64,000 nucleotides of DNA, from NCBI GenBank assembly GCA_017871115.1, contig JAFCIZ010000005.1:3279501-3343500 (forward strand), read 5' to 3'. The DNA is from Cunninghamella blakesleeana (taxonomy: Eukaryota > Mucoromycota > Mucoromycetes > Mucorales > Cunninghamellaceae). This document shows, in pieces, positions 18,338 through 28,801 of the stretch (the stretch's first letter is position 1; every line of letters begins with the position of its first letter). Below the pieces are notes generated by a model. It saw only the letters and a program-made list of their open reading frames with translations. It had not been told where the DNA came from and searched no databases. The translations under genes and the position numbers were made by a program.

Positions 18338-19434
18338 GAACCATTAACTGGTGTGTTGTTTTGATTATTATTTGGTGGATTATTATAATTATTTTGTTGT
18401 GGATTATAATTATTATATTTCTGCATTTGATTTCCTTGGTAATAATAATCTCTGTTGTTATAATTATCTTCAGGTAAATATTGATTGTTATAATTATGAT
18501 TATTGTTGTTGTTATTATTATTATATTGACGATAATTGTTATACTGATTATTTCTGTATTTTTGATTATTATTTCTGTTGTAATTATTAGGTCCATTATA
18601 TGATTGGTTGTTACGATTATTATTGTTGTTGTTTCTTTGGTTATTGTACGAGCCTCTTTTGTCTTCCAATTTGGTGTTTATCAATTTTTCCATATGACCT
18701 AAAAGCTTTTGCATGAATGCAGATTCTCCATCAACATGTTCAGCTGTATTTAATGATGTATTGCCATTATAATCACCATAATTATTATTATTTGACTTCT
18801 TTTTATGGCCTCCAGCAAATCTATTAGCATTGGTAAGATTACATACAGATGGTAATGATTGTATGTGTCTTGTCTTCCACCAATTTTCGGCATAGTTATA
18901 CCATTGATTCAATGTTTCAGCACCTTGATCCATACAGTGCATTCTGATTTCTTCTTTTAAACCAGCACGGAATCTCATCAATATAATATGATCATCCTTC
19001 AATTGTGCCAATCTTGCCATTTCTTGGATACGTGCCAAAAAGTTCTTTGGTCTTTCGTCATTGCCTTGTTTAATAGTACCAAGTGCAATTTCGTATGATA
19101 ATATCAATTCTTTGGTGACATACTTTTCCCTTAAAGCATTCATCAATTTTTGATAGTCATTAGCCATATTTGGATCTTGTTCTAATTGTTCAAAATAGAA
19201 TTCAGCAGGACCAGACAATTGCACCTTCAAGATAATTGCCCTTCTATCCATACCAACTCTAGATAATTTAAAATAATTTTCCAAGGACTTTTCAAAATAA
19301 CGAAAGTCTTCGTCATCAGAACCTGAAAAAGTTAAAAGATTAAGCTTCAGCTTAGCAGCAAGGTTAGGATCATGGTGATGATCATGATTTTCCAACGCGG
19401 TTTGCTCGATACTTGATTTTTGTGGATTTTCCAT
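18328..19434 (-). CDS. Gag, element C
   Basis: 368 residues. A helical Retrotrans_gag-like capsid domain at about residues 30-190 includes FSGSDDEDFRYFEKSLENYF and NFLARIQEMARL. The rest is an Asn/Tyr/Arg-rich low-complexity tail (NNNNNRNNQ type) with no CCHC zinc knuckle, so RNA binding may depend on the Arg/Tyr/Asn tail. It ends S-K-N-stop at the frameshift heptamer. Confidence 0.93.
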   Translation of the reverse strand: MENPQKSSIEQTALENHDHHHDPNLAAKLKLNLLTFSGSDDEDFRYFEKSLENYFKLSRVGMDRRAIILKVQLSGPAEFYFEQLEQDPNMANDYQKLMNALREKYVTKELILSYEIALGTIKQGNDERPKNFLARIQEMARLAQLKDDHIILMRFRAGLKEEIRMHCMDQGAETLNQWYNYAENWWKTRHIQSLPSVCNLTNANRFAGGHKKKSNNNNYGDYNGNTSLNTAEHVDGESAFMQKLLGHMEKLINTKLEDKRGSYNNQRNNNNNNRNNQSYNGPNNYNRNNNQKYRNNQYNNYRQYNNNNNNNNHNYNNQYLPEDNYNNRDYYYQGNQMQKYNNYNPQQNNYNNPPNNNQNNTPVNGSKN

Positions 19435-19586
19435 TGGAATATAAAGATAAGTTTTTGAAATAGGATGATAAAGTTTGTGTATTTTTAAAGTAATTGTTTA
19501 ACTTGAATTTAAGTATTCTTGATTATATTCTTTTTATAGATTTAGTTATTCTTCGATAATTAGTGTTTCCCCGGTTTTTAGTATTA

Positions 19587-19604
19587 CCCCGCCAGTGAGC
19601 ACCA
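19587..19604 (-). promoter_or_regulatory. Primer binding site, element C
   Basis: The sense strand reads TGGTGCTCACTGGCGGGG, 5 nt after the 5' LTR. It is complementary to a tRNA 3' end CCCCGCCAGTGAGCACCA. The same site is in B, D and E. The tRNA identity is unknown; neither tRNA in this window matches. Confidence 0.75.
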
Positions 19605-19609
19605 AAATA

Positions 19610-20244
19610 TGTTGTGTAAATTTTGGGTTGTTTGAAAAGTAGAATTTCCTTTTATAGTTTTGGAAAGTAGATAGTTTTGTAGTTTAGTTTAGTCGTCAGT
19701 GAGCACCAGTATCTTGTTTTATAAGTAGATACAACTTAGTTTAGATTGATAATTTAAAATAAAATTAAAATAATAAAATAAAATAAAATAAATTATATAA
19801 TTGGATAAAGATCAACAATTATATAGACAAAGTAATAAAATTAAAATAAAATAAATATAATATCGGATAAAGATCAACGATTATTATAATAAAATAATAT
19901 AAAGTAATATTGGATAGTAATCAACAATATTAATATAAAGTAAATATAATCTTTAGCTAAAAAGATGAGTTAAGAGAATTTAATATATATAAATCTTTAT
20001 TTCAAATTAACTGATTTTTCAAAAATAAAAATAAAAATGTCGAGTATTTATACTATTTTTTAGAAATAAGGTTTGACTTTTTATCTTCTGAGAGAAGGTA
20101 AAAGTATAGAACTTTTTATCTTCCAAGAGAAAGTAAAAGTAATATATAAACTTTTTATCTTCCCATGAAAGGTAAAAGTATAAAATAAGGTTTAAAATTT
20201 AAACACCGTTTTTGAAGTGATCCAAACGAATCCACTTCATAACA
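19610..20244 (-). repeat. Element C 5' LTR
   Basis: 635 bp with the same sequence as the 3' LTR. The sense strand has TATAAAA and then CTGGTGCTCACTG. Confidence 0.95.
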
Positions 20245-20325
20245 CCTTTTATAGTTTTGGAAAGTAGATAGTTTTGTAGTTTAGTTTAGTCGTCAGTGAG
20301 CACCAGTATCTTGTTTTATAAGTAG
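20245..20325 (-). repeat. Element D 3' LTR, fragment 2
   Basis: It lies between C and B and contains the CAGTGAGCACCAG box and TATA region of the D LTR. It ends with GTAG, the B target duplication. Confidence 0.92.
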
Positions 20326-21089
20326 TGTTGTGTGGGTTTTTGTTTAAGATTTATTTTTTTTGAAATGAGGAATGAGTATTATAAGTAATATTTGATATGT
20401 ATAATATAATTCCAGTGAGCACCAGTTCCTGTTTTATAAGTAGAACGACTTAATATAAAGGAATAAAAAAATAAAATAAAATAAAGTAAAAAATAAAGAA
20501 ATAAAAAATATAAAAATTTTAAAAGGTGTAATATAATTGCAGGATTAAAGAGAGATTTCAGTAACCGCAATGTAAAATAAATATAATAAGAAAATTTATA
20601 AAGTAATTTAAATTTGAATTGTTGAAAAATATATTTAAGTAAATAAATATAAAATAAAAAAATAAAATGATATAGTTTGTTATAAAAAAATAGATAAATT
20701 CAGTAATTTGAATAAGTTATAAGTAAAATAAGTTAAAATTATAAAATATGATTTATAAAGTGGACAAGTTCAATAATTATTTAATAGATAATAATTTATT
20801 ATAAAAATTTGACAATTTAAGAGAAAGAAAGAGAAAAAAAATGATTCTATTTATACAAAAAAAAAAAGATAAAAATTAAAAATTTATGAGAGTGAGGAGA
20901 GATAAAATAAAGTTTGGAGTCATAACGCTGGAGTCATGACGCTGGAGTCATAGCACCGGAGTCATGACGCTAGAGTCATAGCACCGGAGTCATGACACTG
21001 GAGTTATGGCTCTGGAGTCATGGCACCAGTAACACAAAATCAGGCCCAAATAAGGAAAAAAAAAATATTAAAGAGCATTATTGCTAACA
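20326..21089 (-). repeat. Element B 3' LTR
   Basis: 764 bp, TGTTGTGTGGG...GCTAACA. It matches 28038-28801. Confidence 0.95.
20916..21030 (-). repeat. U3 array of eight 14-bp units, element B
   Basis: Units of GGAGTCATGACGCT type; the core GTCATGAC is a perfect 8-bp palindrome in several units. It lies near the U3 start, as in C, D and E, but the sequence is unrelated to those. It is repeated at 28628-28742. Confidence 0.85.
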
Positions 21090-21526
21090 CCTCCGACGTC
21101 AACAAAAGATGGACCTCCAGCTTTATCGAATTCTTCTTCAGTCCAATGATCATGACGATTTACCCTTCTGCAGAAAATCTTGTTAAACTTTTTATTTCCA
21201 ATACCAGTGAGCAATCCTCCAAGTAATTTTGATCTTTCTATCTTATATAAGATGAGTTCTTCTTGTGTCTTTGGAATTTGTAACTTAGTATGAATGAGTG
21301 AAATAATACTTGGACAGAGTTGATTGGCGAAGGTAGTTTGCATCTTAATTTTCAACTTTTTTATTTTTTCATGATCATTTACATACATAGGATATGTAAA
21401 TTTAATAAATGCCCTGTAGGTTTCTTCTTGTGATAGAGTGTCAAAGTCAGCCAATACTTGTAGTGTTTCGTCATAAAGTGGATCTTCATCCAGTAGGACT
21501 CGTTCGGTATTGAATGGCATATCCAT
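21068..21526 (-). CDS. ORF4, accessory protein, element B
   Basis: 152 residues, homologous to the A/E ORF4: acidic start LLDEDPLYDETLQVL, then TYPMYVNDHEKIKKLK, ERSKLLGGLLTGIGNKKFN, RRVNRHDHW and GGPSFVDVGG. The final V-S-N-N-A-L codons lie in the 3' LTR, in the same phase as all other families. This version shows the link to C/D through KxNxxDxW...GGP. Function unknown. Confidence 0.8.
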   Translation of the reverse strand: MDMPFNTERVLLDEDPLYDETLQVLADFDTLSQEETYRAFIKFTYPMYVNDHEKIKKLKIKMQTTFANQLCPSIISLIHTKLQIPKTQEELILYKIERSKLLGGLLTGIGNKKFNKIFCRRVNRHDHWTEEEFDKAGGPSFVDVGGVSNNAL

Positions 21527-21825
21527 TTTTTTTTTTTTTTAAAAAGTTTGATATTATTAAGTAAATTATTTCAAAAAGAAATATGTATATATAAAAAAAT
21601 ATTTTTTTTTTTTTTCTTATATATATATATATATTTTTTTTTTTTTCGTAGTTTGAAAAATATACTTCTTTTTTTTTTTTTTGTTTTATGTCTATCTTTT
21701 ATGTATATTATTTTGATGTAGTTATTATATAAATTGTTTTTCGGGTAAACACGTGAATTAATGTTTTAAATTTCATTATTAATTATATTTATATATTTCA
21801 TTATCATCCTTTTCTTTTTTTTTTT
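21527..21825 (-). other. Gap between integrase and ORF4, element B
   Basis: About 300 bp of T runs and TATATA on the + strand, with no ORF. Confidence 0.5.
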
Positions 21826-23145
21826 TTATATGTCCAATCCATAGGTTTTATTTACGTGATTATTCCAATATACATCTGGTAATTGCAATATTTTTAGTCT
21901 GTTTCCGTGTATTCTTCTTAATTTTGTTCTTGTTGTATCCAAGGATTTTATTATATACGTACCCTTTCCAAGTGATTGGTGTATTATATATTTTCCTTGC
22001 CACATATCGGAAATCTTACCAGACCAAGAGTTTGATTTTATACCAGTATATAATGTTACTATATCCCCAATTCTAAATGCAGGTTTCCATTCTCTATTAC
22101 TGTTTAAAACTTTTTTATCAATAGCCCGTTTTTGGTTTTCTTGAGATTTTTCTATCATTTTTGCAGCTGTCGATCTTATCTGATTGAGTGATATAATTTC
22201 CTTATTTGTACGTAATTTTAATTGTGTATCAAAATTATAAGAATTAAAATCTATAGGTTTGTCATGTTGATCGAACGGGGTTTTAACATTATATCCGTAT
22301 GTTAAAAAGAATGGTGATTGTTGAGTAGATGCCTGTCTGATTGAACGATAAGAAAATAGAACTGATGGTAGATATTGGTCCCATATTGATTTTTCCGTGG
22401 AAGTTACCTTTTTTATAATAGTCCCAAGTGTAGAATTAAATTTTTCAATTAATCCATTGGCTTGAGAATTTCCAACTGAGATTGTGTTGTGATGAATATT
22501 GTATTGATAGCAAACTTTCTTTATAAGGTCACTGATAAATGGTTTACCATTGTCGGTTATAATTAAATGAGGAGTACCATGCCGACATATTATTTCTTCA
22601 TAAATAAACAAAGCAACTTCGGATGTAGTTTGATAACGTAGCGCACGCGCTTCTACCCATTTTGTTAAATAATCTATTCCTGCAATAATATATCTATAAC
22701 CGCCTTTAGATGTGGGAACATGTTTAACGTCTAATCCCCATTGTTCAAAAGGTTTTGACTTGACAGGTATTGGATATAAGAATTCATTTAACTTTCTTGA
22801 ACCAGTTGATTGACATCTTGGACATTTTTTTATATATATTTGTATATCTTTTGCCATGCCATCCCAATAATATCTTATAGATAGTTTATATAAAGTATTG
22901 TGATAACCTATATGACCACCTAAAGGATGTTGATGATACATATAAAGTGCTTCTATGGCTTCTTGTTTATTTAATACTTGTCTTAAGGTTTGGTGATAAA
23001 TATTAAACTTATATAATTTATTATTGCGAATGATAAAGTTGTGTGAATTACGTTGTAAGTATCTTTTCATTTTTGCTGTTGTGTTTTCAGGTATTTTTAA
23101 TGTAGTAAGATATTCTTTTAATTTATCTATAGTTTGTTGGTCCAT
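21826..23145 (-). CDS. Integrase, separate ORF, element B
   Basis: 439 residues, very similar to A/E. HPLGGH and CPRC form the zinc domain; GLDV, TDNG and LIEKF carry the D,D35E triad; GKYIIHQSLGKGTY is at the C-terminus. The ATG follows an A run. Intact. Confidence 0.95.
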   Translation of the reverse strand: MDQQTIDKLKEYLTTLKIPENTTAKMKRYLQRNSHNFIIRNNKLYKFNIYHQTLRQVLNKQEAIEALYMYHQHPLGGHIGYHNTLYKLSIRYYWDGMAKDIQIYIKKCPRCQSTGSRKLNEFLYPIPVKSKPFEQWGLDVKHVPTSKGGYRYIIAGIDYLTKWVEARALRYQTTSEVALFIYEEIICRHGTPHLIITDNGKPFISDLIKKVCYQYNIHHNTISVGNSQANGLIEKFNSTLGTIIKKVTSTEKSIWDQYLPSVLFSYRSIRQASTQQSPFFLTYGYNVKTPFDQHDKPIDFNSYNFDTQLKLRTNKEIISLNQIRSTAAKMIEKSQENQKRAIDKKVLNSNREWKPAFRIGDIVTLYTGIKSNSWSGKISDMWQGKYIIHQSLGKGTYIIKSLDTTRTKLRRIHGNRLKILQLPDVYWNNHVNKTYGLDI

Positions 23146-23308
23146 TTTTTTTTTTTTTTAAGTATAATTATATAAATTTGTTGTTTTTATTATTGTTGTT
23201 AGATTTGTTGTTTAGGCTTTGTTGTAAGTTACTTTAATAATATAATTTAGTAAGTGTTATTTATGTTGTAATAATTATGTATTTTGTTAGTTTGGATATA
23301 GCTTTTAA

Positions 23309-23330
23309 TGTCTTCAATCACCTTTGGACA
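23309..23330 (-). other. Conserved RNA hairpin, element B, downstream copy
   Basis: It folds as UGUC-CAA-AGGUGA-UUG-AA-GACA, then after UU, AAAAGCU. The closing pair is U-A as in the downstream copy of element A; the loop differs. Confidence 0.72.
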
Positions 23331-23658
23331 AATAATAATGATATATATATATATATATATATATTTTGTGTGTGTGTTTGTTTTTTTTTTTTTTTTTTAT
23401 TTTGATGTTGTTGAAATAATTGTTTGTTAAATAACTGTTATAAAAGATTTGTTGTAATATAAATAATTGTTGTATAAAGTAAAAATAATTGTTGTAAATA
23501 AATAAAATGTCTGTTGTAAATAAATAATATAACTATTGTAAAATATAACTTTTTGTTGTATGTGTTGTTGAAATAATAATAATTGTTGTAGAATGTTGTC
23601 TTTTGTAAAATAATTGTAATATAATAAATTGTTATGTTAATATTTGTCTAGCTTTTAT

Positions 23659-23680
23659 CGTCTTCAATTTCCCTTGGACG
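23659..23680 (-). other. Conserved RNA hairpin, element B, upstream copy
   Basis: It folds as CGUC-CAA-GGGAAA-UUG-AA-GACG, then after AU, AAAAGCU. It is a single copy where A has five and E has three. Confidence 0.72.
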
Positions 23681-23748
23681 TATATTAAAAATATAATTTA
23701 TAATAATTCTTTTTTTTTTTTTTTTAAATATTATTATTATTATTATTT

Positions 23749-26700
23749 TTAATACCCAAGTCTTGAAAGAAAATCTGCAGACTGTTGTTTTTTCCCACTA
23801 CGATACTGTATTTCAAAATCATAATCAGCCAAGTAAGTAATCCATCTTGCCACCATACCAGTAGGTTTAGGTGCTTTTATTAGCCATCGTAAAGGAGAAT
23901 GATCAGAAAGGACTGTAAACTTTTTTCCTAAAAGATATGGTCTAAAGGTTTGTAAACTCCATATGAGAGCCAGACATTCTAGTTTAGTTGCACTATAATT
24001 TTGTTCACTTTGCTTTAAACCTCGGCTTGCATATACTACTGGATGTTCTTGATTGTCATCATCCAATTGTGAGAGTACACAGCCTAATCCTTCCATAGAT
24101 GCATCACATACAATTATAAATGGTTTATTAAAATCAGCCCTTTTAAGAATTGGTGCTTCTGTTAATTTTTGTTTTAAAAGTTCAAACGATTTTGTTGTTG
24201 TTTCAGTCCAAGGTGATTTATTTTTTGTTTTTGTAACATCGTGTAAAGGTCTTGCTATTGCTGCAAAATTTTGTATGAATCGCCTGTAATAAGAAGCTAG
24301 TCCAATAAATCCTCTGATTTGTTTAACTGTTATCGGTTGAGGAAAATCTTTTACTTTTTCTATTTTTGCTGGATCTGTCTTTATTCCATCTTGTGTTATT
24401 ATATATCCCAGGAATTTTAATTCATTTTTAAAGAAGACACATTTTTCTATATTAAAAAGTAGTCCACCTTTACGAGCACATTTGAATAATTCTTCTAAAT
24501 CTATTAAATGTTGTTCTATACTTTTTGAGTGTACATTCAAATCATCTATATAGGCTACTAGACATCTATTAATCATTGATCTAAAACATATATCTATTAA
24601 CCGTTGGAATGTTGCAGGACTATTAACTAAACCCATTGGTAGCATTTCATATTGATAAGTGCCAAATTTTGTGACGAATCCAGTTAGTTCTTTACTATTA
24701 TTTTTTAGAGGTACTTGGTGAAATCCTGACCTAAGATCCAAAGCTGAAAATATACTTGAAGTACCAAGTTCATCAATAAGATCATCAATTCTAGGTAATG
24801 GATAAGCATCTACTTTAGTCTGTGCATTTAATTTTCTATAGTCTACTACCATTCTGTAATCGCCATTTTTCTTCTTAACTAATATAATAGGAGCAGTATA
24901 AGGTGTATTAGCAGGCTTAATTATTCCCAATTCACATAGTCGATCCAATTCCTTTTTTAAATATTCTTGTTCCATTGGACTCATACGATAAGGTCGATGT
25001 CTAATGGGTACTGTGTTATCTTGTAAAATTATATCATGTTCAATCATAGTAGTACATCCCATCCTATCATTGTTCCAGTCAAAAACATCTTGATAATGAT
25101 TTATTAGTTTCCAAAATTTAATTTTATAATCTTCAGGTATATTTCCAAGTTGTAGTTTTTCTTTAAGAGATTCATCCAGTGTTTCATCATCATCCATATT
25201 ATCAATATTGAATAATTCTTCTGTTAGTCCATTCATGTCAAGTGATTCAACTATATCATAACCTTTCAGATCATCAGCTTCTAATGCACAATCATTATTC
25301 ATTAAATTATAATATTCACTAATTATATGATGAGGTGGTAAATCAATATCATTATCAGATCTATTAATTAAATTTAATGTAAATTCGTTTGGATTAGCAA
25401 TAGCATTTTGATCATCTTGAGTAAGAAGTATAGGTTCAGATGTATGCATAGAAGGATTTACATAGAATTGACAATTTGTATGAGGAGGTATGGTCATCCC
25501 TTGAATACCAGTAGATATAATTAAACTATTTTCATTTTGATTACGATCAATATTAATTCTAACGTCATCTTCCATATAATAATTTTCTTCATCAGAGTAT
25601 TCATCATGTTCCCAATCATCATCAGTTTCAGTGTCTGTTGTTGTTTCAAGATCACTATTTGTTGTATCAAAATTATTATCTATTTCGTTAGTATCCTTTG
25701 TTGTATTATCTTGTGTTGAGTTTGCAGATTGATAATTAATATTAATTGATTTAATTGTAACTAAAGGTTTATCTGTTTCTTTTAAAAATGTAATCGGTAA
25801 TTCAGCTGATTTATGTTTATACAAAACTTTAAGAGTACTTGTTCTAAAATTTAGAAGAGCTTGAGCATGACTTAACCAATTGTTGCCTAAAACCAAGTGA
25901 GCAGGACATTTAGGTAATACTTCCATATTAACAGGTATTATAATGTCAGGTGTTACTTGTATTTGTACATCATGTATTGTTCCAAGAGTTGCTTGTTTTG
26001 TACCATTTCCTAAAATAAAGATATTAGTAGAAGGAGCATCAATTTGTAAACCTAATAATTTCATCATTGATTTTGACATGCAAGATTTCGAGGCACCGCT
26101 ATCAATCAATCCTCTTATTCTTTTATCATTAATAATTAAACTTGTATAAGCTGCTGTTGTAGTAAGTTCTGTGTTAGTTAATGTATTTAATGGTATGTCT
26201 GTTGCAGTTGTATCAGTTTGATCTTTTATTTTTGTTGCTTTTCTTTTAGGTCTACATGCAGTTAATAATTGACGTCGTAAAGTATGTGATGATTTAATTA
26301 AATCTCCAACATCAATATTAGCTTTTTGTTTAAAAACATCATCTACTATGTTATAGTTTATTTGCACTGGAGATGGTGGTTGTCGTTTTCGTTTTGTTTT
26401 ATTTTCTGGTTCAATAATATTATCTATAATATAATCATTAATCATATCTTGTTGGGATAATTGTTGTTCAGTAATATCTTCAATTAATTTAGATGTATTA
26501 TTTATATTTAATTTTTGTTTTCCTTTGCTGATTGTTTTTGGAGTCTTAGAAGACGAAGGTATAACTGCAGGTGGTTTGTCTAATCTAGCTGCATAAAGAT
26601 CTTCATCATCATAATGTGTATATTCATTTTCATCCCATAATTCATGTTGATCAAATATTGCATTCATATTTTGTTGATTATTTTTTGTATTATTATCTTT

Positions 26701-26835
26701 TATATTGTTTTTATTATTTTTATAAAAGTTATTGTTATTATTTTGATTATTATTGCTAATATTATTATTATTGTTGTTAATGGATTTGTTATCAGGGACT
26801 TCCAATTGACCATTAGATGCAATTGCCCTGTCTAG
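23749..26835 (-). CDS. Protease-reverse transcriptase-RNase H (Pol), element B, read by -1 frameshift
   Basis: About 1,028 codons in the -1 frame after the gag heptamer; no ATG at the start. The junction reads L-D-R-A-I-A-S-N-G-Q-L-E. Asn-rich N-terminus, then protease LIDSGASKSCMS near residue 235, an acidic Thr/Asp linker, RT with LPRIDDLIDELG, SALDLRSGFHQ and AYIDDLNVHS (YIDD), and RNase H with VCDASMEG, KLECLAL, SDHSPLRW, ending ADFLSRLGY. Confidence 0.95.
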   Translation of the reverse strand, partial: LDRAIASNGQLEVPDNKSINNNNNNISNNNQNNNNNFYKNNKNNIKDNNTKNNQQNMNAIFDQHELWDENEYTHYDDEDLYAARLDKPPAVIPSSSKTPKTISKGKQKLNINNTSKLIEDITEQQLSQQDMINDYIIDNIIEPENKTKRKRQPPSPVQINYNIVDDVFKQKANIDVGDLIKSSHTLRRQLLTACRPKRKATKIKDQTDTTATDIPLNTLTNTELTTTAAYTSLIINDKRIRGLIDSGASKSCMSKSMMKLLGLQIDAPSTNIFILGNGTKQATLGTIHDVQIQVTPDIIIPVNMEVLPKCPAHLVLGNNWLSHAQALLNFRTSTLKVLYKHKSAELPITFLKETDKPLVTIKSININYQSANSTQDNTTKDTNEIDNNFDTTNSDLETTTDTETDDDWEHDEYSDEENYYMEDDVRINIDRNQNENSLIISTGIQGMTIPPHTNCQFYVNPSMHTSEPILLTQDDQNAIANPNEFTLNLINRSDNDIDLPPHHIISEYYNLMNNDCALEADDLKGYDIVESLDMNGLTEELFNIDNMDDDETLDESLKEKLQLGNIPEDYKIKFWKLINHYQDVFDWNNDRMGCTTMIEHDIILQDNTVPIRHRPYRMSPMEQEYLKKELDRLCELGIIKPANTPYTAPIILVKKKNGDYRMVVDYRKLNAQTKVDAYPLPRIDDLIDELGTSSIFSALDLRSGFHQVPLKNNSKELTGFVTKFGTYQYEMLPMGLVNSPATFQRLIDICFRSMINRCLVAYIDDLNVHSKSIEQHLIDLEELFKCARKGGLLFNIEKCVFFKNELKFLGYIITQDGIKTDPAKIEKVKDFPQPITVKQIRGFIGLASYYRRFIQNFAAIARPLHDVTKTKNKSPWTETTTKSFELLKQKLTEAPILKRADFNKPFIIVCDASMEGLGCVLSQLDDDNQEHPVVYASRGLKQSEQNYSATKLECLALIWSLQTFRPYLLGKKFTVLSDHSPLRWLIKAPKPTGMVARWITYLADYDFEIQYRSGKKQQSADFLSRLGY

Positions 26836-26841
26836 TTTTTT
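26793..26841 (-). promoter_or_regulatory. -1 ribosomal frameshift signal, element B
   Basis: A AAA AAC precedes the gag stop TAG. Stem-loop: CAGGG and CAATTG pair with CAATTG and CCCTG. The outer C-G pair is T-A in C/D, a compensatory difference. Confidence 0.86.
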
Positions 26842-27911
26842 GATTGATTTTGTTGATTATATTGTTGTTGATTGTTTAATTGTTGAGTATTTTGCTGCTG
26901 TGAATATTGTTGTTGATGTTGTTGTTGGTTAGATAAATAATTATGATTATTATTGTCATAATTATTATCTTGATTATATTGTTGATTGTTGTAACGTCTT
27001 GATCCATAGTTATTTTTATATGGTCCATAATTATGAGGTCCATGGTAATTATTATAGTTATTACTTCTATTAGATTTCGATAGTTCATTTCGTACTATTT
27101 TAACAATATCATCACTGGTAAGGTTATCATTTTTAAGAGGTTTCTTTGTCGATTGATTCAATTGTTCCATTCTATCATTCATTTTCTTTTCCATGGTTTC
27201 CATATTAGTAACTAAACGTTCTAATAATGTTACAACTGGATCAGAATGAATAGACGATTTAGAATCCATGACACGTTGACTAGAATCCATCATTGTAAAA
27301 GAATCTACATTTCCAAGTGGATAATTGTTCAATTGTACATCAGTACTAGAATAATTATGAGTAATACCATAAGTTTTATTAGCATTCCACCATGATTCTG
27401 CATACTTCAACCATTGTTGTTCGGTAATGGATCCATGTTCAATACAATGTTTACTGATGGCAGGTAATAATCCATAACGAAAACGCATCAATACAATGTC
27501 TTTGTCATCTTTTTTTGCTAATCGCGCAACTTCTTGTAACCTTGAATAAAAATCACGTGGATGTTCATCAGTACCTTGACGCATATCATTAAGAATTAAC
27601 TTATAAGATTCAAGTAGTTCTGGAGTTACAAACTTTTCTTCTAAAGCATCCATCGCTACATCAAAAGTTAAATTATCTTGAAGTTGATCTTTGAGCGAAT
27701 CTAAATAAGTTTTAGCCGATTTTCTAACTTGTATTTTCAATATAGCAAGTTTTCTACTATCTGTAGTATTATTAGAGAGTTCCAAGAATGTTTCTAAAAT
27801 TTGTCTGAAGTGACGGAAGTCTTCACGTTCACCACCAGAAAAAGGAATAAGTTGAGGTTTGAAGTCCATGAATGGTTGTTTTTGAGCCAACACGGTATAA
27901 TCGTAAGACAT
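26832..27911 (-). CDS. Gag, element B
   Basis: 359 residues. The capsid-like domain at about residues 15-175 includes FSGGEREDFRHFRQILETFL and DFYSRLQEVARLAKK. A coiled region around residues 230-260 (VTLLERLVTNMETMEKKMND) is followed by an Asn/Gln/Tyr/Arg-rich tail with short Q runs. No zinc knuckle. The stop is at the frameshift site. Confidence 0.93.
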   Translation of the reverse strand: MSYDYTVLAQKQPFMDFKPQLIPFSGGEREDFRHFRQILETFLELSNNTTDSRKLAILKIQVRKSAKTYLDSLKDQLQDNLTFDVAMDALEEKFVTPELLESYKLILNDMRQGTDEHPRDFYSRLQEVARLAKKDDKDIVLMRFRYGLLPAISKHCIEHGSITEQQWLKYAESWWNANKTYGITHNYSSTDVQLNNYPLGNVDSFTMMDSSQRVMDSKSSIHSDPVVTLLERLVTNMETMEKKMNDRMEQLNQSTKKPLKNDNLTSDDIVKIVRNELSKSNRSNNYNNYHGPHNYGPYKNNYGSRRYNNQQYNQDNNYDNNNHNYLSNQQQHQQQYSQQQNTQQLNNQQQYNQQNQSKN

Positions 27912-28015
27912 CCTATAATTAATTATTTTCAGTTTGCTTGATTGTTTTTTAGTAGTTTATATAGAATGAATATCTTTCCCAGTAGTTATTGAAAGTATAA
28001 GCTTGTAGAAAAGAT

Positions 28016-28033
28016 CCCCGCCAGTGAGCACCA
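28016..28033 (-). promoter_or_regulatory. Primer binding site, element B
   Basis: TGGTGCTCACTGGCGGGG on the sense strand, 4 nt from the 5' LTR; the same site as in C, D and E. Confidence 0.75.
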
Positions 28034-28037
28034 AATA

Positions 28038-28801
28038 TGTTGTGTGGGTTTTTGTTTAAGATTTATTTTTTTTGAAATGAGGAATGAGTATTATAAGTAA
28101 TATTTGATATGTATAATATAATTCCAGTGAGCACCAGTTCCTGTTTTATAAGTAGAACGACTTAATATAAAGGAATAAAAAAATAAAATAAAATAAAGTA
28201 AAAAATAAAGAAATAAAAAATATAAAAATTTTAAAAGGTGTAATATAATTGCAGGATTAAAGAGAGATTTCAGTAACCGCAATGTAAAATAAATATAATA
28301 AGAAAATTTATAAAGTAATTTAAATTTGAATTGTTGAAAAATATATTTAAGTAAATAAATATAAAATAAAAAAATAAAATGATATAGTTTGTTATAAAAA
28401 AATAGATAAATTCAGTAATTTGAATAAGTTATAAGTAAAATAAGTTAAAATTATAAAATATGATTTATAAAGTGGACAAGTTCAATAATTATTTAATAGA
28501 TAATAATTTATTATAAAAATTTGACAATTTAAGAGAAAGAAAGAGAAAAAAAATGATTCTATTTATACAAAAAAAAAAAGATAAAAATTAAAAATTTATG
28601 AGAGTGAGGAGAGATAAAATAAAGTTTGGAGTCATAACGCTGGAGTCATGACGCTGGAGTCATAGCACCGGAGTCATGACGCTAGAGTCATAGCACCGGA
28701 GTCATGACACTGGAGTTATGGCTCTGGAGTCATGGCACCAGTAACACAAAATCAGGCCCAAATAAGGAAAAAAAAAATATTAAAGAGCATTATTGCTAAC
28801 A
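28038..28801 (-). repeat. Element B 5' LTR
   Basis: 764 bp. The sense strand has CTTATAAAACAGGAACTGG and then TGCTCACTGG. The U3 array is at 28628-28742. Confidence 0.95.

Larger units (their letters stand above)
12153..20244 (-). mobile_element. Element C, complete Ty3-like element inserted in D's 3' LTR
   Basis: 8,092 bp with two 635-bp LTRs that look identical and the 4-bp duplication CCTT (12149-12152, 20245-20248). It carries gag, frameshifted Pol, separate integrase and ORF4, all open. Gag-Pol is almost the same as in D and the integrase protein is identical, yet ORF4 and the U3 repeat array are very different from D's. Confidence 0.96.
23146..23748 (-). other. Spacer between RNase H and integrase ORFs, element B
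   Basis: 603 bp, rich in A and CAA on the sense strand, with two conserved hairpins (23659-23680 and 23309-23330) and a TATATA microsatellite near 23340-23365. No ORF. Confidence 0.7.
20326..28801 (-). mobile_element. Element B, complete Ty3-like element inserted in D's 3' LTR
   Basis: 8,476 bp with two 764-bp LTRs that look identical and the 4-bp duplication GTAG (20322-20325, 28802-28805). Four intact ORFs. It is closer to A/E than to C/D: integrase, Gag and ORF4 align well with E. Confidence 0.95.
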